This document shows positions 13,001 through 38,807 of a DNA stretch of 64,000 nt, piece after piece (position 1 is the stretch's first letter; each line of letters begins with the position of its first letter). The DNA comes from Streblospio benedicti (lineage: Eukaryota > Annelida > Polychaeta > Spionida > Spionidae): the NCBI GenBank assembly GCA_019095985.1, contig CM032659.1, positions 23,763,046 through 23,827,045 of the forward strand, written 5' to 3'. The notes under the pieces were generated by a model that saw only the letters and a list, made by a program, of their open reading frames with translations, did no database searches and was not told the DNA's origin. A program made the translations under genes and the position numbers.

Positions 13001-16000
13001 ATGCCATGATGTTCTTTCTAAGAATGCACGTATTTCATAGACTCGATTATTGAAATGTACATACAATCTCTTTACCATACATTGTTCCCTTTTGCCAAAT
13101 CACATTCATAATCATTCTTACAACGCACCCATTCCAGAATCCCCGTAGATCTATACCACAATTTAACGGTAAATATGAATAGGCAATTCTTTTCAACAGT
13201 AAAACGTGTTATCCAAATCAAATGCCATTCTGTTAATGTAGCTGGCGATCCAATCTTTGTGATAGAAAAAATGGCTTGTTTTGGATTAGTGTGAGCATTC
13301 ATTTCAATGACTTGCTCCTTGACAGAGAACTTAAAATAGATTGAAATTTTGAAGCTCACAAGCACCGTTATTTCAACTGATGCACTGAAAATCATGACCA
13401 AGATCGTTCAGATTATCTATCACTTGAACTAGACTGACATTCCTGAATAGAAGTGGAATCAATCGCAGTAATCTAACCTTTGTCAATAAGCAAAAGTTTC
13501 GTACCAGACATGCGTTTGAAAAATAAGATACTGCACAGTAAAAATTTAGATTGGATATTCATGACCTTGAGACTTGGGTTTGGTGTATTATATCACGCTA
13601 TATATAGCATGGGGTTTCATTTGTGAGTTACGGGTGGCTGAGGTCTTCCTGGAATACAGGCGGTGATGTGTACACATGCGTTTTATGTCTAGGTGAGGAG
13701 AGGTGGTCGCTTCCAGCTTTGGTATGAGGGCAATGTCAGTGAGAGCCTCACATAAAATCTGGTGTTAAGCTAACCAGTTACAGAGAGAAGTCCACGGTCT
13801 GTAGGAGCATTAACCCTCTTGATCACCAGAAGATTGCTAAGAGCACTTAATTAAAACGTTAATTGTAACGTTTTCTACATAAATGTAAATGTGGTAGTTT
13901 ACAGTCCTGATCCAAGTCTTGCTCTCACGACATTCCAATTTACACAAGGTCATTGGCCCACTTATTGATCATCAATTGATCATTTCTCACACACTTTCAC
14001 CGGCAGCACATTCAGCACACAATGCTTATCACTCACACAATCACTCACTCACTCACTCTTTCAACCCAATGACCTAATTACCGTGTAGGTTCCATTGATG
14101 ATGCATACGTAAACATATTCCCTTCTGACTTACACAGCGGGTCTTTTCAACCGGGAGTACCGCGAGCACCAGCAGACCGGCACGCCGTACCCCATCCTCT
14201 GGGTGGCCGAATACTTCACCATCGACGGCGAGGGCATCCGCTGGGGGCGCCACTACCTGCAGGCTGGCTACTACACCCACATACTCATATGGTGAGGAGC
14301 TAGGGGCAGACACGGGCCGATTGCAATTGAAATTGGTGTAAGTGTATTCAAGTACACGTTTTCCTGTATTTTCAGAATATTTTCGTAAGTGTAATATGTA
14401 ACATTTTGTTAATTTCAACCAGTAAATCACAGCGTAATTGTAATTGACAATGAGAAGAAACATGTAATTGTAATTGAACTTCAAAATTGCAATTGACATC
14501 AAGTGTGGTGAGCTGGGTTATGTGTTGTTAATGTGGGAATTGACAGTTTTTTTATGATTGTTAATTACATTGTAAAGATAAAAAATGTGTAGATAGATAG
14601 ATGCCAATCAAAAAAATCTCATGTCGCCTCGCTCGTTTGAGATATATAAGTCAAAACGTGAGATACGTGTGAAAACGATTTACATATAGTTTAATACAAG
14701 ATTTTACTAATACTATTTAAATACTTGTGGGTTTTAGGTCCGAAAAATCGATTAAACCATGGGGTTAAATACGAAACATGATTTTAAGTATAATATAAGT
14801 TTTCACAAAACAAAATAAAACAGGAAGTAATTATTATCTACTAAAAACGGTATTAAAAACACTATTCTCAACCGCTGATCACAGCTTATTATAGCTGTTA
14901 GAGCTGTTAGAGTGAATATAAACATAATGCACCCCTTTACTGTCCATATACATCTTAATTATAGTGGTAGTTGTTGTCATAATTACGCACTCCTTTTCCA
15001 TTAATAATGATTGGCCTATAACAAACGGTCAATGAGCTTGTAATTGTAATTGAACCTGCAAAATAACATGGAAAATCTAATTTTTATTGTAAACATCGCA
15101 GTTTAAGCAACCAAACTCACATTTTAGCTTCTTTCAACAGAAACGGATTTCTATATGTAATTAAATAATTGATTCACATCATGATGATGGACCACACATA
15201 TATTTATTTCTTTAATCTTTTAAACCATTCTTGACATTGTTTGCATTTGATTGTATAGTTGACTAGCAAGTGAGAATTTTGACAGCTTCAAGCTTCATAT
15301 CAATATAACCAATACAATCAAACCAGATGAAAACTTTACCATGCACTTTAACAGGCTCTTGCAATACACACATATCAGATATATCATGGTGAGCACACAC
15401 TTGCTATACACGCACGCTCATATTGTGAGCTGGTCCGTAAAGTGGGTCCCACCCATACCCCCAACGTGTTGTTGTTCCAGGACGGCGCTGCCACTGTGGG
15501 TGATCACTTGCTGCCTCACGGTCATGGTGCTCCTCTACTCCGGCATCATGTCCATCCTCACAGGCCTTTTTCCTGCTTGGAGGTACGACGGATACAATTA
15601 TAAAGTTCACAAACAAGTACAGTATTAACATTTAGGTTTTAAACGCCACCTTCCTAATCCACACACCCTTTGGTTACCTTTCTGCTGGGGGGGGGAGGGG
15701 GTGAGGGCAAGATTTAATTCAATATTTTCACTGTATTGTTGGCCTTTCTTTTGAAGTTATTCATTCTTTTCTACACAAAACAAAACTAAACATTAAACCC
15801 ATGCCATTTATCATGTTAACTGTTTTGGAGACATAGTCTGCTTCTCAAGTTTATAGAATAATAATATTCATTGTTGATGTAGGAAACATCATCTTCGCCA
15901 CGCTGAGGAACCGTAACGAACTGAGTGGCGCCATTCCTTTTGCTGTGGACGAGGATGGGGAGACAGAGCACATGATGTTCTCATGGGGGTGGTGTTTCTG

Positions 16001-19000
16001 GCTCAACATAGTAACTGGTCAGTATTAACATGGACCATGTTCGGTGTTAAATAGGGACAACTGGTCACTCTTAACATGGCCACTAACATGGCCACTGCCA
16101 TTATGACCATGAACACTGACCAGTTATAACATGCCCAATGATCAGTAATATGTATTCGTTATTGTATATGGTCAAATTGTATTACAATGGGCCTACAATG
16201 GCCACAGGAGGGTAGCTATTAGGGAGCGACCATCATTAATTGTTCAGGGAGGGGGTGGTCATTTGGTGGGGATGGCGCTCAATTTTCTTTGGTCACAGAA
16301 AGGAGGGCGCTCAATTTTAATTCAAAGTGAGAGGGAGGGCGCTCAATTCTTAAACTGAAAATATAATGTTTTTATGCGCTTATATCGGGAATTGATGCAT
16401 TCCTACAATATGCATGCTTTTGTATTTAACTGTATTGTAATGTCAACAAGTCAAATAGATTGGTAAATCCATTGACCATTGACAGTAAATGATTTATCGC
16501 AATACACTTTAAACATTTTTAGGAAATCTGTCCAATATCAAACATTATAATATGAAAGTATGCATTTGTTCATATTTATCCCGGGTGTGTGTATGGGGGG
16601 AAGGGGGGCTCAATTTCTTAATGTTCATGTGTGGAGGGCATTCAATTTCAACATAGTGAGTTAGGGAGGGCTTTCAATATTTTTATCTCGTCAATACCAA
16701 ATGACTACCCTCAATGTACAATTAATGATGGTCGCTCCATTAACAATTTTTCTTTTGTTATCATCATAGTCTTGTTAATATTTTAGCAGTTACATACGAG
16801 ACATTTTCTCGATATTACAGGCCTCATCTGCACTGTTCTTGGTATCATCATAATCATCATGGAAGTGTACTTTCACGATCAGCTGGCCACCTTCTTCGGT
16901 ATCCACATTCTGCAGGAATATGAAGAATATTATGCAGGTAATTCTAGCCGCAATATATTGTAGTTGGACTCGCTTATCTCGAACTCTGCTCTGTTGAATG
17001 CATGAATAACTGCATGAATAACTGCAGCAAATAACCATGTCCCTTCAGGTTACTTTATATTATACTTCTATATCAATTTGATGAATAAGGACTGCTGCCT
17101 GATAGCTCTATTTTTAGATGACTCAATTCAGGAAAAAATTAATCTGGTCCAACAAGTCCATCTTACATACATTTTACATTATACATCACATCAGCTGTTC
17201 TATGTAGAGTTGATATGGTCGTTTGTGATATAATGGGCTGGTTATTTGATATTCGGAGAGATATCCCTGTTTTTATTTGACTGAAGAAATAAAAACTATT
17301 TGTAAACAATTCACCATGAGGGTTGTAATGAAATGTTTTAAAAGTAAGAAATTAAGTTTGCATATCTAATTATCTGCACAAATGTTTCACTCCTGCTAAA
17401 AAGGAAGCTATTGCGGTTAAACTTCCTTATAAAATAACTTTTCCCAGCCATAATGCATGCTGCGTTTTTACATAATGTGCACAGTCAATGCACAGCGAAT
17501 GCATTGTGGTATTTTATATGCATTTCCAAATAAAGTTCATCTCTCATTTTTACAAACTTTTCATGTGTACACTTCACTCTTCCTATTGATAGTATGGAAC
17601 TTTCTAGTTCATATCACCCAATACACTTTTCCAGCACATCTATCAGTGTATTCTGTATAATATTACATATCCTGATAAAGCCCTGCAGATTAACATACAG
17701 ATACAGATACAGAAATATTGCATTGCGTTTTAGAAAAATTCTACAAATAACTCTTTCATGGGTTGGATGGTTATTGAAATTTCAAACAATTAAAAAAAAT
17801 TAAACAAGAAAAAAAATTTGCATCATACAGTTGGACAGGAGTTAATACTATCGTCCAAAGCAGTTTCACGTTGTCAAAGTTATCTACATATATCCAGGAT
17901 AAACAGCTTCAACTCTACTGATCTTTACAGACCCGGCAGAGTTAGGGATCCAGATCCACAGTGGTCCTTCCCGGCCCAGGTCCAGGAGCCCCGCTGCTGC
18001 CATGGAGATGACATCAATGGCTGGTGGAGGCAATGACGACAGTGACTATGAAGACGTCAATGACCAGGTGTGACAGGGGCACACCCAATTCACAAGGATT
18101 ACAAATTTCAGCCCATTGTTGTGACATGATCCTATTAGTAATTCCTTGCCGACTTATGCTCATATTTTGCTCATGCAAACTACCTAAAAATTGTTGACTT
18201 CTGCATTATAGCATTAAAGAAGTTTACAAAGGAGAAGCTATAGCATTGAAAATATTTCTTCTTACGTTAAAATAATGCTTTTCTTTCTCCCATCCAGTTA
18301 AGGAAACCTCAATACCGCCGGCGAACGAATACTTTAGCCACAACAATTCGCCACAAGGTAGGGAAATCCCAGAAGCACAGGTCAAGGCCTGAGCAGAACA
18401 ATGTGAGAAACACACGCAACTATAGGAAGAATCCGCAGAGCCCTCCTCACAAGACCCGGGACAGCAATGGAAATGCCACAGACGACCATCCCAAACATCC
18501 ACACCACCACACCAATGGTGCATTCGAAAGTGATCCAGATAGGAATGGTGCTGCATCAAAAGAGGTAATAGCAAAAAAATCCCAAACCATCAAGCTTTCA
18601 AGGTACTTTCATAGATAATTGGCTCAAAATTTGTGTGTAAACCTTTGATAATTGGGTCTAGTCTACAGCATTCGCACTGTTCTGAAATCCCACTCCCCAT
18701 GACAGCACCCACCCTTCTGGGGCAATATTCAGCTAGGTATAATGGAGAAATAATGCCTGACGGATTTCGGTTCTGAGTCAATACGAGCACGGGATGAACT
18801 ATTTCATATTATAACTTATTCTCTTCTATCTGTAGTTATGCATGTGTATTGAATACTATGCACGTTCACTGTACTTTTTAGATAAAGATATTATAGCATA
18901 TTTTATATTATATTATACTGTACTGCACTGTTATGCGATGTACCATACTATACTGTACCATACTATAAAATACGGTTCTATGCTATACTATTTTTACTAT

Positions 19001-19669
19001 CATTAGGAGCCCACTACCGGCAAAGCACCTCCAAAAGCTGCCATCAGGAGGCCCAAAGATCGAGCAGACAAAACAGCCGAGACACCCACTGTCGACAAAG
19101 CTCCACCAGCATCGGCGTCCGCGAATCCAGAGCTACCTGCTGCTGCCAAGAAGCAGCCCCCGAAAACGGCGAAGAAACAGCCAGCCTCCAAAGCAGCGGC
19201 AGTCCGAGACCACAGTGGGCGGGATAACAAATCAGCAGAGAACGTGTTCTCTGGGGAATACGACAACAACTATGAGAATGTTGAAGTGGTAAAAGGGTAA
19301 GTGGAGTAACATTTCTGTACCATGCACTTGTGGTGAGGCATACATAGATTAGTTGTTTTTAGCACTTTCTAGGTTAATTAATGTAAATGCGGCATATGCC
19401 CATGGAATTTTAGACTGAAACATTTTCAATTTAGGGGTTGGGCTTTTTTCATGAATCTGCACTTACAGTTTCATTGGCTAGTTTTCAAAATGGTCCAATG
19501 TAGAGGTAGGCCTTTATGTGGGGATGGTTTCCATATAGCATTTATCTCGATATAAATTAACAGTTTATAATTCAACTGGTTCTCACTATATCATATATGT
19601 ATGTGTACAAACTACTACTTTCTTTTCAGAGGCCCTGTCTCAACCAAGGACGTCTCTGTGAACATGTAA
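7021..19669 (+). CDS. DUOXA: Dual oxidase maturation factor (DUOXA-like)
   Basis: DUOXA proteins are ER/plasma-membrane partners needed for folding and export of the H2O2-producing dual oxidase. Twelve exons are recognised: 7021-7146, 9093-9150, 10945-11079, 11595-11714, 14138-14293, 15481-15582, 15883-16017, 16821-16937, 17931-18067, 18298-18564, 19007-19296 and 19630-19669. Family signatures in order are RTNCGPTRYPSNKTPVT near the N-terminus, NYGQEW, GLRSVNITLRG, INYNERLSW in the extracellular loop (with glycosylation sequons), PYPILWVAEYFT, GRHYLQAGYYTHILIW, then membrane segments ending in FSWGWCFWLNIVTG and TVLGIIIIIMEVYF. Exons 8-12 join in phase. Two parts are missing: the first membrane segment with its usual LPGIRG motif between exons 1 and 2, and a short piece between exons 6 and 7, where the phases clash. 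After the last membrane segment comes a hydrophilic tail of about 260 residues, rich in Lys, Ala, His and Asn, much longer than in vertebrate DUOXA. The stop is at 19667-19669. Confidence 0.9.
7440..8660 (+). repeat. G-rich degenerate minisatellite blocks
   Basis: Two blocks (about 7450-7650 and 8455-8620) in DUOXA intron 1 consist of repeats of roughly 30-45 bp built on GGGGGGTCAGAAGTTT or GGGGGTCATATGTTTGATTT. A short inverted piece (CTTCCGACCCCCCC) follows at 8640. The blocks may be the two halves of one larger element, since the interior near 7700-8440 is AT-rich and of different character, but I could not find clear terminal repeats. The G-runs on one strand could form G-quadruplexes. 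Confidence 0.6.
8946..9062 (+). mobile_element. Degenerate family C fragment
   Basis: The block CAGTGGAACCACTTAATCAA resembles the family C terminus, and a downstream GGAAACGGTCTCATTATAGA resembles its interior. If correct, this is another family C relic ending about 30 bp before a splice acceptor (exon 2 of the DUOXA-like gene starts at 9093). Similarity is weak. Confidence 0.35.
9246..9580 (+). mobile_element. Family E MITE, complete-looking copy
   Basis: About 335 bp in DUOXA intron 2 bounded by inverted repeats: TAAAACCCGCTTT at the left and AAAGCGGGTTTTA at the right. The interior matches the truncated copy at 5338-5645 over about 300 bp. There is no open frame of note, so it is non-autonomous. 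Confidence 0.8.
10680..10785 (+). mobile_element. Family C fragment
   Basis: Contains AATGGAGAGGTGGTCTCC and ATAGAGGTGGTCTCAATG, blocks shared with the family C copies at 25288, 28170 and 38223. The ends are lost. It lies about 160 bp before the DUOXA exon at 10945. Confidence 0.5.
13881..13995 (+). repeat. Family F interspersed repeat
   Basis: About 115 bp closely similar to 63177-63290: both contain AATGTAAATGT, TCTTGATCC or TCCTGATCC, CAATTTACAC, AGGTCATTGGC and CTTATTGATCATCA, in the same order. This copy is in a DUOXA intron. The copy at 63177 appears to interrupt a local duplication, which marks the family as mobile. Confidence 0.7.
16223..16738 (+). mobile_element. MITE with perfect 20-bp TIR and G-rich core
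   Basis: In DUOXA intron 7, GGAGCGACCATCATTAATTG (16223-16242) is repeated exactly in inverted orientation at 16719-16738. The interior has several copies of GAGGGCGCTCAATTT, concentrated toward both ends (16260-16345 and 16580-16680), around an AT-rich middle. ATTA occurs beside both termini and may include the target duplication. It has no coding capacity. Confidence 0.85.
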
Positions 19670-20071
19670 ACCAACTGCTACTACAGTGTCTCACTTCTCA
19701 GGGTTGCAACCAAACACTAGAACTGTTTACCACAAGAACACTTTCACAAAGTGACTTTGTGTCTACTTTCATTGCCTTTTTATTTTACTACTAAGTAAAC
19801 TATGTATTTGTGGGTATGCTTTTTAATTGGCAATTCATTCTTCTGTGATTGTAATTTCTGATTTTTTTGCTCTCAATATGTGTATAAATCAAGACTAAAC
19901 TTATACAGTAGAATACTAATGAGACAGTCTAATGCTCTAATGCAAAGGAGTATGGAGAACACTATAACACGCGCACCAGCTGATGGAAATAGCTTTGACC
20001 AAATATCGAACATTTCTGATGTTTTTCAAAGGTTTAACCAGTCTATTCTAAATGGCTCATCAATTTCTGAA

Positions 20072-20077
20072 AATAAA
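20072..20077 (+). terminator. Candidate poly(A) signal of the DUOXA-like gene
   Basis: AATAAA about 400 bp after the stop codon. A second AATAAA lies at 20692-20697. Which one is used cannot be judged from sequence. Confidence 0.35.
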
Positions 20078-20134
20078 CGTGAAGGTCTAATAATAGCGTG
20101 AAGATTAGACATCCAGGTTAATATATATTATATA

Positions 20135-20400
20135 ATATTTAATCTATACAACTGGATTATGTACCATGAAAATGAGAGACTTCATCAACCTTTCTTAAAC
20201 AGAAAAGGGGGACTTAGAGTAGAACTCTCCTCATCGTAGGACCCAGCCCTGGCAGAGCAGCACCCAAGTAACCCCGCCCATCTTGTGGTTACGTCATGAT
20301 GGTTTATAACGTCATGCGTCACAACACTGAAGAAATATGGCGGATGCCATATGAACCGTCTGTTTTCATGGTACATAATCCAGTTGTATAGATTAAATAT
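20135..20400 (+). mobile_element. MITE with 38-bp perfect TIR
   Basis: The 38 bp at 20135-20172 (starting ATATTTAATCTATACAACTG) recur as an exact reverse complement at 20363-20400. The interior of about 190 bp is non-coding. A 14-bp direct repeat GAAGGTCTAATAAT occurs on both sides (about 20081 and 20410), but at unequal distances from the termini, so it may be a duplication older than the element. Confidence 0.85.
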
Positions 20401-21889
20401 ACATAATATGAAGGTCTAATAATTGTCTTCTATTATTCGCTTATATCTTGTTGCGTTGGAATTATATGTAAGGAAGTTTCTATTGATACGCTTTCTTTTT
20501 AAATATATGAATTAGGTAGAGCTGGTCTAGTAATTAAGGCTGCAGTTATGTGGTTTCAATGCGTTTAAAAAAGATTGCCTTTGTATTGTGTCATTTCAGG
20601 TGAATCAAAACCCTTATGACTGTATGCTTCATTTGTGTCCGTATATGTACTTATGTATATCTCATTATCGTCATGATTTTTAATAAATGATAAGATATTT
20701 GTTAAAGAGCTTATTGCATAGCATATATGCATATACAATTTACAGATATTTTTTTTGCATTATCAATCTTTGCATACCATTGCTCATACAATATCATTTT
20801 TAAGTGACTACTTCCCTGAGTCGCTTGACAAATACCCTGTGGTGAAGGTGTGGCTTAATGGTGACTATGGTCTCACGAGTCTTCAAATGAGAGACGCTTC
20901 GTAAAGCCATTTTTGCCGGTTTAACCAATTTTATGAATATCTTGCAGCTTTGTTTTGTACAGAGCTTAAAATTGGATGTGGTTTTATTTCCCACGCTCCT
21001 GCACCACATTCAGTATAGATTCTACACCCGTGTCATACAGCTTTTTAAACATGTATATGAGAGCCCTCCAAGACATTTACATTTACAAATAATGACCCCA
21101 AATGCTCTGGTTGTAGATTTTGCAACTTCGTTTGCAGCACAACTCATATCATTAAATTCATTAAACCATAAACCGACGTGTTTTAGTTACATGTATACCA
21201 AATAACTTTAAAACAGCATTTGTTTATGAAGTTTGTTCTTCTATTTACTAAAATGTTATATTTTTGTCTCATTCTCATTTAACACATGCGCCACTTTTTT
21301 CTGAGAGAGACAGTCCAACATTTTCTGTAACCTTATTTCTAGAATTAGATATCAGCACTATGTCATCTGCATTCATTAAAATTGATACCCTGCTTCTCAC
21401 CACATTGCAAATTATTAATTTCACAACACAAATCATATGTTAAACATAGAAATTAAACAGGATATATGGTATAATAGTATAGAATATAGAATACAGTAGA
21501 ACAATATAAAGAGTACAATCGTCAAACAACAATGAAACCAGCAACGCATTGGCACCACAAGACATTTTCAAATCAAAGGACTTGCTGGATACAATGGAAT
21601 GTTCTCTTTTGTTTGAGATATTTCCTATGGTTTCTTGTTTTTTTTTGTTTTTTTTTTTTTTTGTTTTTTTGTGTTTTTTTTTTTTTGAAATGGATTCTGC
21701 TTTTTTTGTCGTGTTCATTGTTTCGAATATATAATCTGTGTTGTGTAGGCGACGCAATACATGTTTTTCACGTTGTCTTGCAGTATCTGAATGGGTAGTG
21801 TAAGATGTGTGATATGTGTCTTATCTATAACGAATTCAGCTGTTATCACTTAGAAGATATGGCCGAAATCTGCATTGAAACAGGTTGCA

Positions 21890-22110
21890 TAGTGTGATGT
21901 ATTAACTGTGAAGTGTGAACTGTGAAGTATGAAGTGTGAAAATATGAACTGTGTAGTGAGAACTAAGTGTGAAGTGTGAACCATGAACTGTGAATTATGA
22001 ACTGTGAACTATGAACTGTGAAGTGTTCCTTAGGGCTGTTGTTCACAGATAATTCATTGGCAAAAAAGTAAGTATGAAGTGTGAAGTGTGATGTCCCTGC
22101 CGGGCTTTCG
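21890..22110 (+). repeat. TGTGAA-type degenerate minisatellite
   Basis: Dense runs of TGTGAACTGTGAAGTATGAA-like units with variable 7-11 bp spacing, interrupted near 22030-22070. Its composition is unlike the neighbouring DNA. Non-coding. Confidence 0.7.
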
Positions 22111-22134
22111 TACTTGAAGGCTGTCACTGGGAGG

Positions 22135-22282
22135 TTTTACCTAGGGGGAGGGGGGCGCACTTAAGGGATTTTATGGGTTTCCTACACGCGATCGATGGCG
22201 GACATGCCAAAAACCCTACGAAAATGAAGTATTTTGGTGGGAAGGAGGGGGCGCCCCCCTATGCCCCCTGAATCTGCCTATG
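22135..22282 (-). mobile_element. Family B MITE, reverse orientation
   Basis: Read on the minus strand it begins CATAGGCAGATTC, followed by the G/C-rich block and the ATTTTCGTAGGGTTTTTGGC and CCCATAAAATCCC blocks shared with the other family B copies. Its far end is truncated. Confidence 0.7.
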
Positions 22283-22315
22283 GAGCCAGACTTGTTTTGT
22301 GTATGTATATATATA

Positions 22316-22910
22316 TCTTGCATCCACCATGAAATCTAATTCGCCTTGGCCCTTTCAAGATTCGGATGGTCGTGGATACCAAACACACCAACATTATTGC
22401 AATCTTCTTATATAGTAGCACATTGTTCCTGCTACTGCTATTCGTTACACAATGACACCAGTTTCATAATATGTCATAATAGATGGGGTCATATACCAAT
22501 AATGTGATTGGTGATATGCCCTAAATCTTGATTGTGAATTGTGAACTGTATTTAATTGTGTGAAATGTGATGCAACCTATTATTAGTGATTGATGCTCTG
22601 TTCATTACAAGGGCAGTGATTGGTGATTTGCCCTACATCTTGAGCGTGAATTGTGAACTGCTTGTATTTGAGTGTATCAAATGTAATGCACCATGAAATC
22701 TAATTCGCCTAGGCCCTTTCAAAATTCGGATGGTCGTGGATACCAAATACACCAACATTATTTCAATCTTATTATTGTTATCAATGGCCCTATGTGATGT
22801 ATGTATAGTAGCACATTGTTACTGCTACTGCTATTACACAATGACAACAGTTTCATAATATGTCATAATGGAGGGGGTCATATAGCAAAAATGTGATTGG
22901 TGATTGTGAG
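22316..22910 (+). repeat. Direct duplication of about 200 bp
   Basis: The segment 22316-22520 recurs at about 22687-22906. Both contain CCATGAAATCTAATTCGCCT, GGATGGTCGTGGATACCAAA, GTAGCACATTGTT and TTTCATAATATGTCATAAT in the same order, and both end GTGATTGGTGAT. The second copy has about 30 extra bases in the middle. The spacing is roughly 370 bp. Confidence 0.8.
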
Positions 22911-25287
22911 TAATTAGCACGTATGCCCGACAGCAGCAAATGCTGTATGCACCCAGTGATCCTGCAGAAACTAGTGTTATATAGGTCTGAAGTGCATTAC
23001 TAGATATTAGAGGTGTCCATTGTTTACCCCATGATAGTCTTATCTGGTGGTGGGCATTGTCGTACTGTTGGTTAAGTCCTGTCTGGTGGTGAGTATTCGT
23101 CACAAACTGGGTGTGCGTGCATTGCTCCATGGTGCATACACATTGATGATCTTTACCAGCATAGTGCAATGTGCTCCAATGTGTTTAGCGTTTAAAAATG
23201 TCGTGTGACCAGAATGCTAACTAAATTGTGGTGACCTGACGTTGATTGGGCATATGAGTAATAGCTTATAACGCTTATACATCTACATAAAACACATTTG
23301 TTACAACTTCATAACTTAACGTATGTGACCTTAATCACTAGGCAATTAAAGAACATATTAAGAGGAAACGCACACAAAATCTTGCTTGGACATTCACATT
23401 ACAATTACATGCATACACTATAATAGCAATAGACTTCACGCCGTGTGTGCAAATAGTTGATCATAATAGCCTTTTGTTCACCAAACCACCTATTGTTTGT
23501 ATTGGTAATTGTCCATTTGATCTCAGCTTTTGTAGGCTAACATTAGTTCAACGTGTATGATATTTGGACTACTACTGGGAAATGTGATGATGACTTTTGT
23601 GGGTATGTACTTGTAGTGTATTTTATTTCATTCCACTTTTTAAAAAAAATTAAATGGATATGTGTACAATCCAGTCATGTATCGTATTGCGGTATATAGT
23701 TTCGTATGACATCATTATCTTTCTCCTAACTTATACCTGTATTTGCATGTACTGCCAGAACTCAATTGAATGTTACCATAGGTAGGCACAGGGGTGCAAG
23801 GGACGAGCTATCATCTCCCATAAAAATGAAATGTTTTGTTTGTTTTTTTTTTTTTTTTTTTTTTTGTTTTTTTGGTCTTTTTAAACACGAAACGAAACGA
23901 ACGAAAAAAGGGGAAAAAAGAAAAGAAGGAAGAAAAGAAAATGCAACAAACATTTCATTTTCGCAGCATGTTTGTATTTAGGCATGTCCACCACCAACGG
24001 CAACCCTATCAATGGGTGTGGTTGTCAAAATTAATTGTCTTTTGGATTGTACTTTGATTTGATTATTTTATTAAATTAAAAACAAACAAAAAATCATTCA
24101 GATATTAGATTTCTTCACAAAGTTCTGATGCAGTTGCATTTGCCCGCAAACGGCTGTACAAAAATGAAACAAAGAAAAAACATGAATACCAGCTGCAGTT
24201 GTCCCAATATTGAGGGTTCACTGTACTTGTAGTAGATCAACTCCTGTGGAGTGTTAATTTGTCGCTTTTCATCATCATGTTGACATCAGCCGACGGTAGC
24301 GAGTGAGACGTCAACATGCTTATTTACAAGATCGCCACGGAGACTTCACACACTTCCATTTACTCAAATATTTGATCTCAAAGAACTGCAAATTAAAGAT
24401 CCAACACACGTAGACATAGATGGTCGTATAAATAAATGGATGGATAAGACTTTCGACAAAGTTAGAGTTAAATCTTTGAAAGAAAATATGAAGAGTATTC
24501 AATTTTAAGCATAATGGTTTGAAGATTCAAACGCAGATAGGTTTAGAGGTGTCTTCTTCGAGTCTGGTTATGTTTATATGAATACCAAGTTGAGGAGATT
24601 TGTTGGTGATTGTTTCATGAGTTATTACTTATCATTTGATGCATTGAGAGTAATTTGACACTATCAGGCAGACGTGAACTTGAATTGAACTACTAGTATA
24701 CCAATTGTATTGACCAATTCGGATTATTGTGGAGATATCGTAAGGCACTTCAGGTGATAACTTCTAGCGGTGTCTTTTATATTTATTTACTTTTATGATC
24801 ATTCATTAACGTAAATCGACAAATTGTGTATACAGAATGTTGTTTTTTTGTTGTTTTTTTAATTAGAGAAAAAATACATTTTCTATGACGTTATACAATA
24901 TACATGTTTTCAATTTTCATTCCTATGCATGCTTTATCATAATCTGGATTAGATGTTCAATCTTGATAACATTCTTGCAATGGACCATTAAAACTAATTT
25001 ATGTACATGGTGCGTAAATTTAATTATCATGCATCACGTCCTCTGAGAACTAAATCGGCCTCCAAATCGTAAATTAATGTATTTGTCCTGCAAACTGTGT
25101 GATACAATCATAAACATTACACCACTTTATATATTGTACTAATTTAAATGATCCTAATAAGTTTTATCTCCATGCAGTGTGTACGCGATAAGGTACAGAT
25201 TGTTTGATCATCAACGTATATTTATTTAAAGCTGATTCTCATTGAAAGAAGTAAAAAAAACACTTGGGTTTGATATGAAACTATGTA

Positions 25288-25466
25288 CAATAGAACAACT
25301 CTATTATAGGACCACCTTTGGGACCAGTGTTATGTAGGCTCAATATAGAGGTGGTCTCTATCCAGAGGTTCGTTTTGGTGCTTTATGATGGATTGCAACT
25401 GTGAACAGTGATCTTATGTAAGAGGTGGTCTCAAGCTAGAGGTGGTCTTAATTGGAGGTTCTACTG
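25288..25466 (+). mobile_element. Family C MITE abutting an exon
   Basis: About 180 bp, palindromic at the ends (CAATAGAAC at the left, GTTCTACTG at the right), preceded by TA. Interior blocks AGAGGTGGTCTC, TTTATGATGG and GTGGTCTTAATTGGAGG are shared with the other copies. CAG-type ends with TA flanks recall pogo/Tigger-like Tc1-mariner elements (inference). Its right end lies 14 bp before the CNBD2-like exon at 25481, so it must supply most of that intron's 3' end. Confidence 0.8.
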
Positions 25467-25480
25467 CATAATTGGATCAG

Positions 25481-38658
<13,178 letters not shown>

Positions 38659-38807
38659 ATGCAGGAGTGTTGTAAAATTTGCATTTAACTTAGTTTATTG
38701 TCATAATGTTATGAACAGCTGGATGCAGCTTGCTGAATGAACATGATTTTTGTTAAAAGTGGTTTCAAATATGTTATAATCACAAATCATAAAATTTTGA
38801 CATAAAT

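Larger units (their letters stand above)
19800..25287. other. Repeat-rich spacer or unseen 5' introns
   Basis: No exon could be assigned with confidence between the DUOXA stop and the first recognised CNBD2-like exon. The stretch holds the palindromic element at 20135-20400, T-rich runs at 21635-21690 and 23840-23870, a TGTGAA-type minisatellite, a family B copy and a tandem duplication, all listed separately. Because the first recognised CNBD2-like exon begins in mid-protein, 5' exons of that gene probably lie in this spacer. Confidence 0.5.

Noticed and set aside
20933-21205. 90-codon plus-strand open frame between two genes
   Set aside because: No homology recognised, AT-rich, no splice context, overlaps another open frame on the opposite strand.
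24305-24508. Open stretch reading FDLKELQIKDPTHVDIDG and ending in a stop
   Set aside because: It lacks a convincing splice acceptor or start, has no recognised homology, and AT-rich DNA of this length produces such frames by chance.
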